This document shows positions 50,578 through 59,620 of a DNA stretch of 64,000 bases, one piece after another. Positions within the stretch are counted from its first letter, which is position 1. Every line of letters starts with the position of its first letter. Made by a program: the position numbers and the translations under genes. Under the pieces are notes generated by a model. It was not told where the DNA came from. It was given only the letters and a program-made list of their open reading frames with translations, and ran no database searches. The DNA lies in the NCBI GenBank assembly GCA_039817385.1, contig JBCBVY010000001.1, forward strand, positions 248,001 through 312,000. Reading direction: 5' to 3'. Source of the stretch: JBCBCP01 sp039817385 (GTDB taxonomy: Bacteria > Pseudomonadota > Alphaproteobacteria > Rhodobacterales > Rhodobacteraceae).

Positions 50578-51367
50578 GGTCTTGTTCCTTCTTGCGCACC
50601 TCGATTGGCGCGAAAGTCTCACCCTGGCGGATTTCCAGCCGCCCTTCCTTCACCAGCTCCAGCGCCGCGGCAAAGGTGGAGGCCGTGGCCGACCGGCGCC
50701 GTTCCGGCTGGCTGTCCCAGCCTTCGGGCAGGTAGGTGGAGATGTCGGTCCAGCTGCCCGCAAAGCCGATGAGGCCCCGCATCCGGCCCAGCGCCTCTTC
50801 CATCGTCCAGACCGCGTCCCGGTCCATCACAAAGGGGCGAAATTCGTCCTTCGTGCGGGTGCGCGCGTAGCCCTGCATCAGGTCCAGCAGCGTCGCGGTA
50901 TAGCGCACGGTGCGGATGCGCGTGACTTCCTCGGTGGTGCCGCGGGCAAAGATGTCCCGGCCCAGCCGGTCCCGCGCCATCAGCTTGGCCGCAGCATTGC
51001 GCATCGCCTGCAAACGCTCCAGCTGAAAGGCGAGGTGCGCGGCCAGCTCTTCCCCGCTCGGGCCCTCTTCTTCGGGGTCCGGGGGCAGCAGAAGGCGCGA
51101 TTTGAGGAAAGCCAGCCATGCGGCCATCACGAGGTAATCCGCCGCCAGTTCCAGCCGCAGCGCCTTGGCCCGTTCAACGAAGGCGAGGTATTGGTGCGCC
51201 AGCTGCAAGACAGAGACTTTGCGCAGGTCGACCTTTTGCGTCCGGCTGAGCGTCAATAACAGGTCCAGGGGGCCTTCGAAACCGTCCACATCAACGATCA
51301 GCGCCTCGGCGGCGCGCCGCTCCGTTACGCTGAGCGCATCTTCTTCAAAGTCGTCCTGCCCTGCCAT
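50570..51367 (-). CDS. scpA: segregation and condensation protein ScpA
   Basis: ScpA is the kleisin that bridges the Smc heads. The 265-residue protein has VDGFEGPLDLLLTLSRTQKVDL near its start, LVMAAWLAFLKSRLLLP, and a C-terminal winged helix ending around KEGRLEIRQGETFAPI. ATG 51367 overlaps the nagZ stop (TGATG), so nagZ-scpA-scpB are translated as a chain. Confidence 0.95.
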   Translation of the reverse strand: MAGQDDFEEDALSVTERRAAEALIVDVDGFEGPLDLLLTLSRTQKVDLRKVSVLQLAHQYLAFVERAKALRLELAADYLVMAAWLAFLKSRLLLPPDPEEEGPSGEELAAHLAFQLERLQAMRNAAAKLMARDRLGRDIFARGTTEEVTRIRTVRYTATLLDLMQGYARTRTKDEFRPFVMDRDAVWTMEEALGRMRGLIGFAGSWTDISTYLPEGWDSQPERRRSATASTFAAALELVKEGRLEIRQGETFAPIEVRKKEQDRA

Positions 51368-52389
51368 CACCCTGCCCGGCTTAGAAGCGTCTCAAGTTCC
51401 GCTTCCAGCCCGGGAATGTCAACATCGGCGGGGGTGATGCGCTGCGCCAGCGCCGCCTCGGCCCGCTTCTGCGCGGCATCGGTCATCGTGCCTGATGCCT
51501 CGGCGACCTCAACCCGCTCGGCCAGCGTGCCGTTGCAGTGCAGCACCACGTCGCAGCCCGCATCCAGCGCGGCCCGCGCATTTGCGCCCGATGGGCCGGA
51601 CAGCGCTTTCATGGAAATATCGTCGGTCATCACCAGCCCGCCAAAGCCGATATCCGCGCGGATGATCTGCATCATCCGCGGCGACAGGGTCGCAGGCAGA
51701 TCGTCCATCGCTGCGTAAACCACATGCGCCGTCATCGCCATCGGCAGGTCTTTGAGCGCAGCGAAGGGCGCAAAGTCCTGCCCGTTCAATGCGTTATGGC
51801 CAGCCGTCACGCGCGGCAAATCGAAATGGCTATCGAGCGTCGCACGCCCATGACCGGGGATGTGTTTCAGCACGGGCAGCACGCCGCCCTCCAGCATCCC
51901 GCGCGCGGCTGCGGCGCCCAGCGTCGCCACGGTTTGCGGGTCCGTGCCATAACAGCGGTTACGCAGGAAGGGGTGCGTGGCGTCTTCGGCGATATCGACC
52001 ATCGGCGCGCAATTGCTGTCCACGCCCACGGCGCGCAGCTCTGCCGCGATGAGGCGGTAGCGCAGGAACATTGCCCGTTCGGCTTGGTCCCCGGCCGCGG
52101 CCACGAAGTCCAGCGGCGGCGCCCATTCACGCCAGACCGGCCCGCGCAGGCGCTGCACCCGCCCGCCTTCCTGGTCAATGGTGATCGGGCAGTCGCGCCC
52201 CACCGCGTTGCGCATATCGGCACATAGCGCGCGGACCTGATCGGGGTGGTCGATGTTGCGGGCAAAGAGGATGAAGCCAAACGGGTCCGCGTCCCGAAAG
52301 AACGCAACCTCGTCCGAGGTGAGCCGAAAGCCGTCCGCGTCTAGAATTGTCGCGCCAAAGGCGCGCGTGGAAGCCGTGCCGAGGTTCAC
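51367..52389 (-). CDS. nagZ: beta-N-acetylhexosaminidase NagZ
   Basis: NagZ removes GlcNAc from anhydro-muropeptides in cytoplasmic peptidoglycan recycling, upstream of AnmK. The 340-residue GH3 protein has DQEGGRVQRLRGP, the conserved loop KHIPGHGRATLDSH and MTDDISMKAL with the nucleophile Asp. GTG 52389 overlaps the SPOR gene stop (GTGA). Confidence 0.95.
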   Translation of the reverse strand: MNLGTASTRAFGATILDADGFRLTSDEVAFFRDADPFGFILFARNIDHPDQVRALCADMRNAVGRDCPITIDQEGGRVQRLRGPVWREWAPPLDFVAAAGDQAERAMFLRYRLIAAELRAVGVDSNCAPMVDIAEDATHPFLRNRCYGTDPQTVATLGAAAARGMLEGGVLPVLKHIPGHGRATLDSHFDLPRVTAGHNALNGQDFAPFAALKDLPMAMTAHVVYAAMDDLPATLSPRMMQIIRADIGFGGLVMTDDISMKALSGPSGANARAALDAGCDVVLHCNGTLAERVEVAEASGTMTDAAQKRAEAALAQRITPADVDIPGLEAELETLLSRAG

Positions 52390-53369
52390 CGGGTCACAAC
52401 CGGGATACAGTCCTGCCCCTCGGCGGCCAGCGCCGCGCAGAACCGGCGCGCCTCCGCCAAATCGGCAAAGCCGTGCACGCGCAGCCGGTAGAAGGTACGC
52501 CCGCCCGATTGCGCGCGCTGCACAACCCGGTCCTTGCCCGCCATATAGCTGCCGAACCGCGCATCAAAGCGCGCCCATTCGGACCGCGCGACTTCCGCGC
52601 TGTCATAGGCGCCAAGCTGCGCAAGGCGGGTGCCCGCGGCAAGCGTGGACGGGTCAATCTCGCCGGTCTGTGCAGGGGCGGGCGTTGCAACCACGGGTGC
52701 TGCGGGCCGCGCAGCAACCGGGCGCGGCACCGGGCGCAGGGATACATTCAGGCCGGCGCCCGAAAGCACAGCGGGCTGCACGGCCGGTTCAGGCGCCACC
52801 GGTTCAGGTTCCACCGGGGTGGGCGCCACGACGGGCGCGGCAGGCTCGGGCACCGGCTCCACCGGCTCCATCGGCGCAACGCCTTCGGTGAGCGCAGCGA
52901 CGATGTCGGCCACGCTTTGCCCCTCCAGCGCGACCTCAACGGGCTGTTGCGGCGCTGCAACGGGTGCGGGCAAAGCGGGCGCGGTTTCCATGTCTGCCGG
53001 GTCCAGCTCAACCGGCTCCGGCGCGAGGTGCAGCGTATCCGCAGGCGCGCCCGCCGTGCCAAGCGCGGCCACCTCATTCACCGCAAGGCCGGTGTTACGG
53101 GCCAGCTGACCGCCGGGATCTTCGGGCCGGATGCGCATCTCGCCCTCCGCGGCGCGGACAACCGGAATGCCGCTGACATCGCGGGCGATCAGCTTGTAGC
53201 CCCAGACGCCCACGCCAACGATCAGCGCGAGCGACAGCGCCGCGCCCGTCAGATGGGTGAAGGTTTTCAGGGTGTTACCACCTTCGGGCACGGTCTGGAA
53301 TTGCGAGGTGTCGTCGTGGTGCGCGAATCCTGCCGCGCCCATTCCTTGGGTGTACTGCACGTCTGCCAT
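52386..53369 (-). CDS. SPOR-domain membrane protein
   Basis: The 327-residue protein has a cytoplasmic start, one membrane helix (about residues 40-60), a Pro/Ala/Glu-rich periplasmic linker and a C-terminal SPOR domain (TRLAQLGAYDSAEVARSEWARF through YRLRVHGFADLAEARRFC). SPOR domains bind glycan strands lacking stem peptides at the septum, so a cell-division role is likely. It lies between argS and nagZ, as is usual in this order. Confidence 0.9.
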   Translation of the reverse strand: MADVQYTQGMGAAGFAHHDDTSQFQTVPEGGNTLKTFTHLTGAALSLALIVGVGVWGYKLIARDVSGIPVVRAAEGEMRIRPEDPGGQLARNTGLAVNEVAALGTAGAPADTLHLAPEPVELDPADMETAPALPAPVAAPQQPVEVALEGQSVADIVAALTEGVAPMEPVEPVPEPAAPVVAPTPVEPEPVAPEPAVQPAVLSGAGLNVSLRPVPRPVAARPAAPVVATPAPAQTGEIDPSTLAAGTRLAQLGAYDSAEVARSEWARFDARFGSYMAGKDRVVQRAQSGGRTFYRLRVHGFADLAEARRFCAALAAEGQDCIPVVTR

Positions 53370-53446
53370 GTCTGCCTCATTGCCCGTGCGGATCGTGCCG
53401 CGCGGATCATTGTGAAACTCTGCTCAGCCTGCCGCGCGCGCCTTTA

Positions 53447-55165
53447 TCAGCGCAGTTCTTCGGCAGGTGTCACGCCAAGGATACCAAGGCCCGCCGCAAT
53501 AACAAGCGCGACGCTCCGCGCAAGCGCAATTTTTGCCGCCGATGCCGCCAAATCATCTTGCACGAAGCGCAGGGCGGGCACATCATTGCCCTTTTTCCAC
53601 AGCCCGTGGAAGACCCCCGCCAGCTCATAAAGGTAGAAGGCCACCCGGTGCGGTTCATTCGCACTGGCCGCCGCCTCCACCAGCCGCGGCCATTCGGCCA
53701 GCTTCGCCGCAAGGGCCAGCTCCGCCTCGTGGGTCAGCAGCGACAGGTCCGGCTCCGGCAGCCCCTCGGGCGCCTTGCGCAGCACCGATTGCACCCGCGC
53801 GTGGGCGTATTGCACGTAGAAGACGGGGTTCTCTTTGGACTGCTCTAGCGCCGCGTCGAGGTCGAAATCGAACATCGCGTCGTTCTTGCGGGTCAACATC
53901 ATGAAGCGGGTCACGTCGGGGCCAACCTCATCCACGACGTCGCGCAGGGTCACAAATGTCCCTGCCCGCTTGGACATCTTGAATTCCTGCCCGTCCTTGA
54001 AGAGCTTCACCAGCTGCGTCAGCTTGATATCGAGCGGCACGGCGCCTTCGGACAAGGCGCTGACAGCTGCCTTCATCCGTTTGACGTAGCCGCCGTGATC
54101 CGCGCCAAAGACGTCGATCAGCGCATCGAACCCGCGCTGCACCTTGTCATAGTGATAGGCGATGTCCGGCGCGAAATAGGTCCACGACCCGTCCGACTTC
54201 ATCACCGGGCGGTCCACGTCGTCACCATGATCGGTCGAGCGGAAGAGCGTCTGCTCGCGCGGCTCCCAATCTTCGGGCTTCTTGCCCTTGGGCGGCTCCA
54301 GCACGCCTTCGTAGATCAGGCCCTTGCCACGCAGATCGTCCAGCGCCGCCTCGATCCGGCCCGTGCCATAAAGCGACTTTTCGGAGAAGAACACGTCCAT
54401 CTCAACGCCGAGCGCGGCCAGGTCGGCGCGGATCAGGTCCATCATCGCCTCGGTCGCGAAGTCGCGGACCTCTGCGAGCCAGAACTGCTCGCCCTTGTCC
54501 ACGAACCGGTCGCCCACCTTGTCCTTCAGCGCCGCGCCCACGTCGATCAAGTAATCGCCGGGATAGGTGCCGTCCTCAAAGGCGACCTCCTGCCCATGCG
54601 CCTCCAGGTACCGCAGGTAAACCGACCGGGCGAGCACATCGACCTGCGCGCCGCCATCGTTGATGTAGTATTCGCGCGTCACCTCATGGCCCGTGAAGGC
54701 CAAAAGCGAGGCCAGTGCATCGCCAAAGACCGCGCCCCGTGTGTGGCCCACATGCAAAGGGCCGGTCGGGTTGGCGGAGACATATTCGACATTCACCTTG
54801 CGCCCCTGCCCCAGATCGGACCGCCCGAACGCCGTCCCGGCCTCCAGCACCGCGCCCACGACGCCTTGCCACACCGACGGCGCCAGCCGCAGGTTGAGGA
54901 ACCCCGGCCCCGCCACCTCGGCGCTCGCAATTCGCGCATCTTCCGCCAGCTTGCCCGCGAGCGCCTCGGCGATGTCGCGTGGCTTCATACCCGCGGGCTT
55001 GGCCAGCACCATCGCGGCATTGGTCGCCATGTCCCCATGCGCGGCATCCCGCGGCGGCTCGACCGTCACGCCGCGTGTCTCTAGGCCCGGGGGCAGCGTG
55101 CCGGCGGCAACGCAAGCCTCTATTGCGGTCAGAACGCGGGTGCGGATGTCGGCGAAAAGGTTCAT
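53447..55165 (-). CDS. argS: arginyl-tRNA synthetase
   Basis: ArgS charges tRNA-Arg. The 572-residue class I enzyme has the Add-1 domain, then NVEYVSANPTGPLHVGHTRG (HIGH), YINDGGAQ, FGADHGGYVKRM and FKMSKRAGTFVTLRD (KMSKS). The DALR domain follows and ends near GVTPAEELR. ATG 55165 has no extra N-terminal residues; the longer frame to 55213 lacks support. Confidence 0.98.
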   Translation of the reverse strand: MNLFADIRTRVLTAIEACVAAGTLPPGLETRGVTVEPPRDAAHGDMATNAAMVLAKPAGMKPRDIAEALAGKLAEDARIASAEVAGPGFLNLRLAPSVWQGVVGAVLEAGTAFGRSDLGQGRKVNVEYVSANPTGPLHVGHTRGAVFGDALASLLAFTGHEVTREYYINDGGAQVDVLARSVYLRYLEAHGQEVAFEDGTYPGDYLIDVGAALKDKVGDRFVDKGEQFWLAEVRDFATEAMMDLIRADLAALGVEMDVFFSEKSLYGTGRIEAALDDLRGKGLIYEGVLEPPKGKKPEDWEPREQTLFRSTDHGDDVDRPVMKSDGSWTYFAPDIAYHYDKVQRGFDALIDVFGADHGGYVKRMKAAVSALSEGAVPLDIKLTQLVKLFKDGQEFKMSKRAGTFVTLRDVVDEVGPDVTRFMMLTRKNDAMFDFDLDAALEQSKENPVFYVQYAHARVQSVLRKAPEGLPEPDLSLLTHEAELALAAKLAEWPRLVEAAASANEPHRVAFYLYELAGVFHGLWKKGNDVPALRFVQDDLAASAAKIALARSVALVIAAGLGILGVTPAEELR

Positions 55166-55227
55166 CAAGGGATCCAATGCAGGCAGTTCAGCGGGGGTGT
55201 AGCAGGATAGCAAAGGGGGTCAACATC

Positions 55228-56058
55228 ATGGCGGTGGCCATGCTGGTTTGCGCCGGGGGCGTGATCGCGATGCTGGCCGTCGAATTGGCGCGGCCCGGGG
55301 TGCAGACCGCGCTTGGCACGCGGTGGAACGGGGCGTTGATCGTGCATCATTGGCTTGGCTTGGCAGCGGTGCTTGGGCTGTCGGCAGTGCTGGGGCATGC
55401 GGGGCGCGTGCGGTGGCTGGTCTGGGCCGCGGTGCTGGCGGTACCGCTTGCCGGGTTGGCTATTGCGCACATGGTTTACACTGCGCCGGACCTGTCATGG
55501 GCCATCGTGTTTCAGAACCCGGTCGGTCACTACGCTTTGCTGCGCAGCCCCTATGTCTGGGCCGCGAGCTATGTGTTGCCCCTCGCCCTGCTGTGGCTCT
55601 GCCTCGGGTCTGTGCTGGTCCGGCATTGGGCCCAGCCGCATGTGCGCGCAGCTATCCTGAGCCTTGGTCTGATCGGAGTGGTCTGGAGCCTGCTGCTGCT
55701 CGGGTATCTCCAAATCCCCAGCGCGCTGCGCGGCGCGGTAACCAGTACAACCTACCGCAGCGGGCTGCTTCATTTGCCCGGCTTTGCGCTGATTGTGGGG
55801 CCGGTGATTTGGGCGGCGCTGCACGCAAACCCACGCTTTGGCCCGTGGATCGCGTGGCTGGTGCATGCGCTGCTTGGCCTCTGCGCGATCATCTGGGGTC
55901 TTGCGATGATCGTGTCAGGCCGCATGGGAATGCCCAGCCGTTTCCCCGATTACCCGATTGCCTTTGGTTTCTGGCAAGGCGTGGCAGCGACGGCCGCTTT
56001 GACCGCGCTGGCGCTTTGCACGCTCTATGTCGCGCTTTGCGTGCTGCGCCGCGCCTGA
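55228..56058 (+). CDS. multi-helix membrane protein, unknown function
   Basis: The 276-residue hydrophobic protein has seven or eight predicted membrane helices and a few His residues in helices (VHHWLGLA, AHMVYTAPD), which could bind a cofactor. I do not recognise the family. AAAGGGGG precedes ATG 55228. It lies divergently from argS and ends 4 nt before the convergent dgt gene. Confidence 0.65.
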   Translation: MAVAMLVCAGGVIAMLAVELARPGVQTALGTRWNGALIVHHWLGLAAVLGLSAVLGHAGRVRWLVWAAVLAVPLAGLAIAHMVYTAPDLSWAIVFQNPVGHYALLRSPYVWAASYVLPLALLWLCLGSVLVRHWAQPHVRAAILSLGLIGVVWSLLLLGYLQIPSALRGAVTSTTYRSGLLHLPGFALIVGPVIWAALHANPRFGPWIAWLVHALLGLCAIIWGLAMIVSGRMGMPSRFPDYPIAFGFWQGVAATAALTALALCTLYVALCVLRRA

Positions 56059-56062
56059 AGGG

Positions 56063-57208
56063 TTATCCGCCGCCACACAGCCGTTCATGCTCCTGCAGCG
56101 CAAAGCGGTCCGTCATGCCGGAAATGTAGTCGCAGACAACGCGCGCGAGCGCCGTGCGGTTGGACCCTGCCGCGCTGACATCACCCTGCCAGCTTGCGGG
56201 CAGCAGGTGGGGCTGCGCCAGAAACCGCGGGAAAAGGTCTTGCACCGCCGCCGTCACCCGCTCCCGCATCTCCATGACCGCGGGGGCGCGGTACATGTGC
56301 GCAAAGAGGAAGGCGCGGATGTCCGTCAAATCGGACCAGAGCGCATCGGAGAAGCGCACAACCGGCGCGCCGAGGCTCCGGACCTCTGCCGCGCTTGCGG
56401 CGCCGGACTGTGCTAGAGCCGCGCGCGAGGTGTCGATCACATCGCTGACCATCACGCCAAAGATGCGCCGCAGCGCCTCGTGCCGCCGGCGGTAGGGGTC
56501 AAGCCCGGGATAACGCGCATCCACCTCGGCAAAGGCCCCGCTTGCAATGGGCAGCTCTGCGATTTCTGCATCTGTAAACAGCCCCGCGCGCAGCCCATCC
56601 ATCAGGTCGTGGTTGTTATAGGCGATGTCGTCCGACAGCGCGGCGACCTGCGCCTCTGCGCTCGCGTGGGTGTGCAGCTCAAGATCATGCAAAGCGTTGT
56701 ATTCAGCCAGCGCAAAAGGCAGCGGCCCGGTGACTGGCCCATTGTGCTTGGCAATCCCCTCAAGACACTCCCAGGTCAGGTTCAGCCCGTCAAACTCCGC
56801 ATAATGCCGCTCAAGGCTGGTGACGATCTTGATGGCTTGGGCGTTGTGGTCGAACCCGCCATGCGGGGCCATCAGTTCGGCCAGCGCATCCTCGCCCGTG
56901 TGGCCAAAAGGCGGATGGCCCAGATCATGCGCCAGCGCGACCGCCTCCGTCAGCTCCTCATTCAGACCCAGCGCGCCAGAGATCGTCCGGGCCACCTGCG
57001 CCACTTCAATCGAATGGGTCAGGCGGGTGCGAAAGTAATCGCCCTCATGTTCCACGAAGACCTGCGTCTTGTGCTTGAGCCGCCGAAAGGCGCTGGCGTG
57101 GATGATCCGGTCCCGATCGCGCTGAAAGCAGGAGCGAAAGCTGCTCTCGTCCTCCGGGATGCGCCGCCCCCGGCTGTCCTTCGGATCGCAGGCATATGGC
57201 GCTTGCAT
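56063..57208 (-). CDS. dgt: deoxyguanosinetriphosphate triphosphohydrolase-like protein
   Basis: The 381-residue HD-domain protein hydrolyses dNTPs to nucleoside and triphosphate in characterised relatives. It has RTRLTHSIEVAQVART, the HD pair in ALAHDLGHPPFGHTGEDAL, HNAQAIKIVTSLE and ALSDDIAYNNHDLMDG. ATG 57208 has GGGGGAC upstream and gives the usual MQAPYACDP start; ATG 57241 is possible. It is divergent from the IscA-like gene. Confidence 0.92.
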   Translation of the reverse strand: MQAPYACDPKDSRGRRIPEDESSFRSCFQRDRDRIIHASAFRRLKHKTQVFVEHEGDYFRTRLTHSIEVAQVARTISGALGLNEELTEAVALAHDLGHPPFGHTGEDALAELMAPHGGFDHNAQAIKIVTSLERHYAEFDGLNLTWECLEGIAKHNGPVTGPLPFALAEYNALHDLELHTHASAEAQVAALSDDIAYNNHDLMDGLRAGLFTDAEIAELPIASGAFAEVDARYPGLDPYRRRHEALRRIFGVMVSDVIDTSRAALAQSGAASAAEVRSLGAPVVRFSDALWSDLTDIRAFLFAHMYRAPAVMEMRERVTAAVQDLFPRFLAQPHLLPASWQGDVSAAGSNRTALARVVCDYISGMTDRFALQEHERLCGGG

Positions 57209-57313
57209 GTCGCTGTCCCCCGGCCCTTTATGCGGGGCCATTCTTGTCGTTGTCCTCTGCCCCGCATATATTGGCGATGCGTCACGAATGAAACGTGAAA
57301 CCGGAGCACAGCC

Positions 57314-57637
57314 ATGCAACTCCCCCCCAGCGTCACACCGCGCGCGTTTGAACGGTTGGCCGAGATTGGCGCCGCGTCGGAGGGCAAGGCTCTGCGCGTC
57401 GCCGTTGAGGGCGGCGGGTGTTCGGGGTTTCAGTACGAGATCGCGCTTGATGAGGCGAAGGAGGATGACCTTGTGTTGTCCGGCTCTGGCGAGGCCGTGG
57501 TGGTCGACAGCGTCTCCCTGCCCTTCCTGGCCGGGGCGGTCATCGACTTCTCCGAAGAGCTGATTGGCGCGCGGTTCGTGATCGACAACCCGAACGCCAC
57601 CAGCTCGTGCGGCTGCGGCACGTCCTTCTCGATGTAA
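57314..57637 (+). CDS. erpA: A-type iron-sulfur carrier (ErpA/IscA-like)
   Basis: The 107-residue protein has the three Cys of A-type carriers: one in GGGCSGFQY (about residue 36) and two in SSCGCGTSF near the end. These proteins receive or deliver Fe-S clusters. Name assignment among ErpA, IscA and SufA is uncertain by sequence alone. GGAG precedes ATG 57314. Confidence 0.88.
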   Translation: MQLPPSVTPRAFERLAEIGAASEGKALRVAVEGGGCSGFQYEIALDEAKEDDLVLSGSGEAVVVDSVSLPFLAGAVIDFSEELIGARFVIDNPNATSSCGCGTSFSM

Positions 57638-57640
57638 GCC

Positions 57641-58699
57641 TCACAAGGCAGGATTGGCTCGCGCGAATCCTTCAAAAAACGCGTTGAACTGGTCTGATGA
57701 GGCTTCGGCCTGCGCAATCATGGTCGCGATGTCATCGGCAAAGCCGCGCAGGATCAGCGGGCGCATCACGTGCCAGTCGCTGCTGCGCGCCCCGCTGATG
57801 TGCAAAAGCGCCATCGACATCGCGCGCAGGGGGCTGGCGCCACGGGGCAGCGCGTCAAATCGGCAGCGCCCCTCAGGCACCGGGGCGGCGCGCAGATCGG
57901 GTGAAGACAGCCCTGCAAGCCATTGGCCTACCATGTATTCATGGTAGTCATCATTGATGTCCACGGACGGCCCCGCGGTCACAGAAAAGCCGCGCAGCCC
58001 GTCCAGCACCATCTGCTCCCAAATCGGGCTGGGCGTGCGGCCCGCATAGCGCAAGGCGATGCAAATCTCGGCCAGGAGGTCCGCGTTCTGGTCAAGGAAT
58101 GCGAGCAGACCCGCATATTCGAGGCTGGTCAGCGCCGCCCCGTCCAGCTGCGGGTCGCGGCGCCCGTATTCGCTTAGGTAAAAGAGGATATGCGTCAATT
58201 CGTACGCGGCCTTCTTGTTGGGCAGCGCAAAGGTCGCGGAGCGGCCCATGAACGCGCGCAGCCGCGCCTCGAGGCCTGGGTCCGGAGCGGCGGCGCCGCG
58301 GCGGGCCAGCAAGCGCTGCGCCTCGGCGCGTTGCAGGTCCGAAAGCTCTGCCTCGGCGAGGCCTTGGCCTGCAACCCAAGCGGCAAGCGCTTCGCCTTGC
58401 GAGCCCGGCAAGCCAAGGTCTTCGAGGTCAAGGCAAATCGACAGCAGAAAGCGATAATACTGGGGAAAGAAGCTGAGCCGTTCGGGTAGCGCCGCATAGA
58501 CCTGCCCGTAGGTCTCCAGATCAACAGCGTCAGGGCGCGCGCCGGTGCATTCAAGGATATTCAAAAGCTCCGCGTTTTCCTTGAGCCAGAAAACATCGTC
58601 GCCAAAACGCCGGGCCGCGCAAACCGTGCGCATGAGCGGCCCGGTGCGGTCTGCCAGCGGCAGACGTGCGTGGGGCACGTGCAGGGGAATGATGGTCAT
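57641..58699 (-). CDS. helical protein of unknown function, partner of the repeat protein
   Basis: The 352-residue soluble protein is mainly helical with few conserved-looking catalytic motifs; ELTHILFYLSEYGRRDP and DINDDYHEYMVGQWL stand out by their Asp/His/Glu content and could bind a metal or prenyl-type ligand. It may belong to a roseobacter-specific domain of unknown function (DUF6902 by memory, unchecked). AAGGA precedes ATG 58699. It follows the FSSGSAP repeat gene by 44 nt on the same strand, so a joint function is probable; processing of the repeat protein is a possibility. Confidence 0.75.
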   Translation of the reverse strand: MTIIPLHVPHARLPLADRTGPLMRTVCAARRFGDDVFWLKENAELLNILECTGARPDAVDLETYGQVYAALPERLSFFPQYYRFLLSICLDLEDLGLPGSQGEALAAWVAGQGLAEAELSDLQRAEAQRLLARRGAAAPDPGLEARLRAFMGRSATFALPNKKAAYELTHILFYLSEYGRRDPQLDGAALTSLEYAGLLAFLDQNADLLAEICIALRYAGRTPSPIWEQMVLDGLRGFSVTAGPSVDINDDYHEYMVGQWLAGLSSPDLRAAPVPEGRCRFDALPRGASPLRAMSMALLHISGARSSDWHVMRPLILRGFADDIATMIAQAEASSDQFNAFFEGFARANPAL

Positions 58700-58743
58700 G
58701 ATTTGTGTCCTTTCCGGATGTGCAACGTGCCCCAAGGTCCCGC

Positions 58744-59433
58744 TTAGCTGCCCGAGCTGAAGAGCGCGGTCGCGTCGCCGTCCGCCGCCTCGGCGCTGGC
58801 CGGGGCGGAGCCGGAGGAGAACATCTGCACGCCCTCGCCCGCGCCCGCTTTGGGTGCGCTGCCCGAGGAGAACATCTGTGTCGCGTCCCCATCGGTGGCC
58901 GCGGTGGTCACCGGAGCGGAGCCGGAAGAGAACATCTGCGTCGCGTCTCCGTCGGTGGCGGCAGTGGTCACCGGGGCGGAGCCCGACGAGAACATCTGCG
59001 TCGCGTCCCCATCGGTGGCCGCGGTGGTCACCGGAGCGGAGCCGGAGGAGAACATCTGCGTCGCATCCCCATCGGTGGCCGCCGATGCGGTCGGTGCGGA
59101 GCCGGAGGAGAAAAGCGCCGTTGCGTCCCCATCCGTTGCTGCGCCCGTGGCCGGGGCAGAGCCGGAGGAGAACATGGCGGTCGCATCCCCGTCGGCAATT
59201 GCGGAGGCTGCGGGGGCAGAGCCGGACGAGAACATCTCGGCGCCTTCACCGGCGATAGCGGCGGTCATCATCGGCGCGGAGCCGGACGAAAACAGGCCCG
59301 TCAGATCGCCCATGTCCATCGCGGCATGGCGGGGCGCAGAGCCCGAGCTAAACGCTTCGGTGGCGATGCCATCCAGCATCTCGGCGCTGAGGATCGGTGC
59401 AGTTTCGGTGGTGAATTTGCGCAAAGCGGTCAT
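58744..59433 (-). CDS. FSSGSAP repeat protein (multi-core precursor-like)
   Basis: The 229-residue protein has a leader-like start (MTALRKFTTETAPILSAEML) followed by ten copies of FSSGSAP and a final FSSGS at the very C-terminus. In the middle the spacing is a regular 20 residues, with linkers such as VTTAATDGDATQM. It has no Cys, no signal peptide and no membrane helix. The layout recalls ribosomal peptide precursors with repeated cores, or a repeat-built surface or storage protein. Possibly a lineage-specific family (DUF6749 by memory, unchecked). AAGGAGATG lies upstream of ATG 59433, and a CtrA box 50 nt further. Confidence 0.85.
   Translation of the reverse strand: MTALRKFTTETAPILSAEMLDGIATEAFSSGSAPRHAAMDMGDLTGLFSSGSAPMMTAAIAGEGAEMFSSGSAPAASAIADGDATAMFSSGSAPATGAATDGDATALFSSGSAPTASAATDGDATQMFSSGSAPVTTAATDGDATQMFSSGSAPVTTAATDGDATQMFSSGSAPVTTAATDGDATQMFSSGSAPKAGAGEGVQMFSSGSAPASAEAADGDATALFSSGS
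58747..59420 (-). repeat. 60-nt tandem repeat array inside the FSSGSAP gene
   Basis: Units of 60 nt (one of 48 nt and irregular ones at both ends) repeat in frame. Units 58861-59100 are nearly identical, including GAGCCGGAGGAGAACATCTG-type segments. Coding period and frame conservation show that selection acts on the protein, and near identity of central units suggests recent copying. Confidence 0.85.
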
Positions 59434-59482
59434 GGTTCATCTCCTTTTCAATCGCTGCGGGAACCACCGGCAGCTTTGCCCG

Positions 59483-59498
59483 TTAAGGTTGCATTAAC
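59483..59498 (-). promoter_or_regulatory. CtrA box TTAA-N7-TTAAC
   Basis: TTAAGGTTGCATTAAC matches the CtrA consensus TTAA-N7-TTAAC exactly. It is 50-65 nt upstream of the repeat-protein start, where it would overlap a -35 element. CtrA itself is encoded at 32.1-32.8 kb. Confidence 0.7.
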
Positions 59499-59535
59499 GA
59501 AATATTTTTCTCGTCACGCGGAAGTGGTTGCGGAT

Positions 59536-59620
59536 TTATCCACAGTAACAACGGCTTGCAGAGATGCGACCGCGCGCTCAAAAGCTGAGCTATCCACAGG
59601 CAAAAAAATCTTTATCCACA
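59536..59620 (+). promoter_or_regulatory. cluster of three DnaA boxes
   Basis: TTATCCACA occurs at 59536-59544 and 59612-59620, and CTATCCACA (one difference) at 59590-59598, all in the same orientation. Three such 9-mers in 85 nt is far above chance in GC-rich DNA. They may regulate xth or the repeat-protein operon, titrate DnaA, or belong to an origin. Confidence 0.7.

Noticed and set aside
58747..59420. CRISPR-like regular repeat
   Set aside because: The 60-nt period has no constant repeat with variable spacers, stays in frame throughout and encodes FSSGSAP units, so it is a coding repeat.
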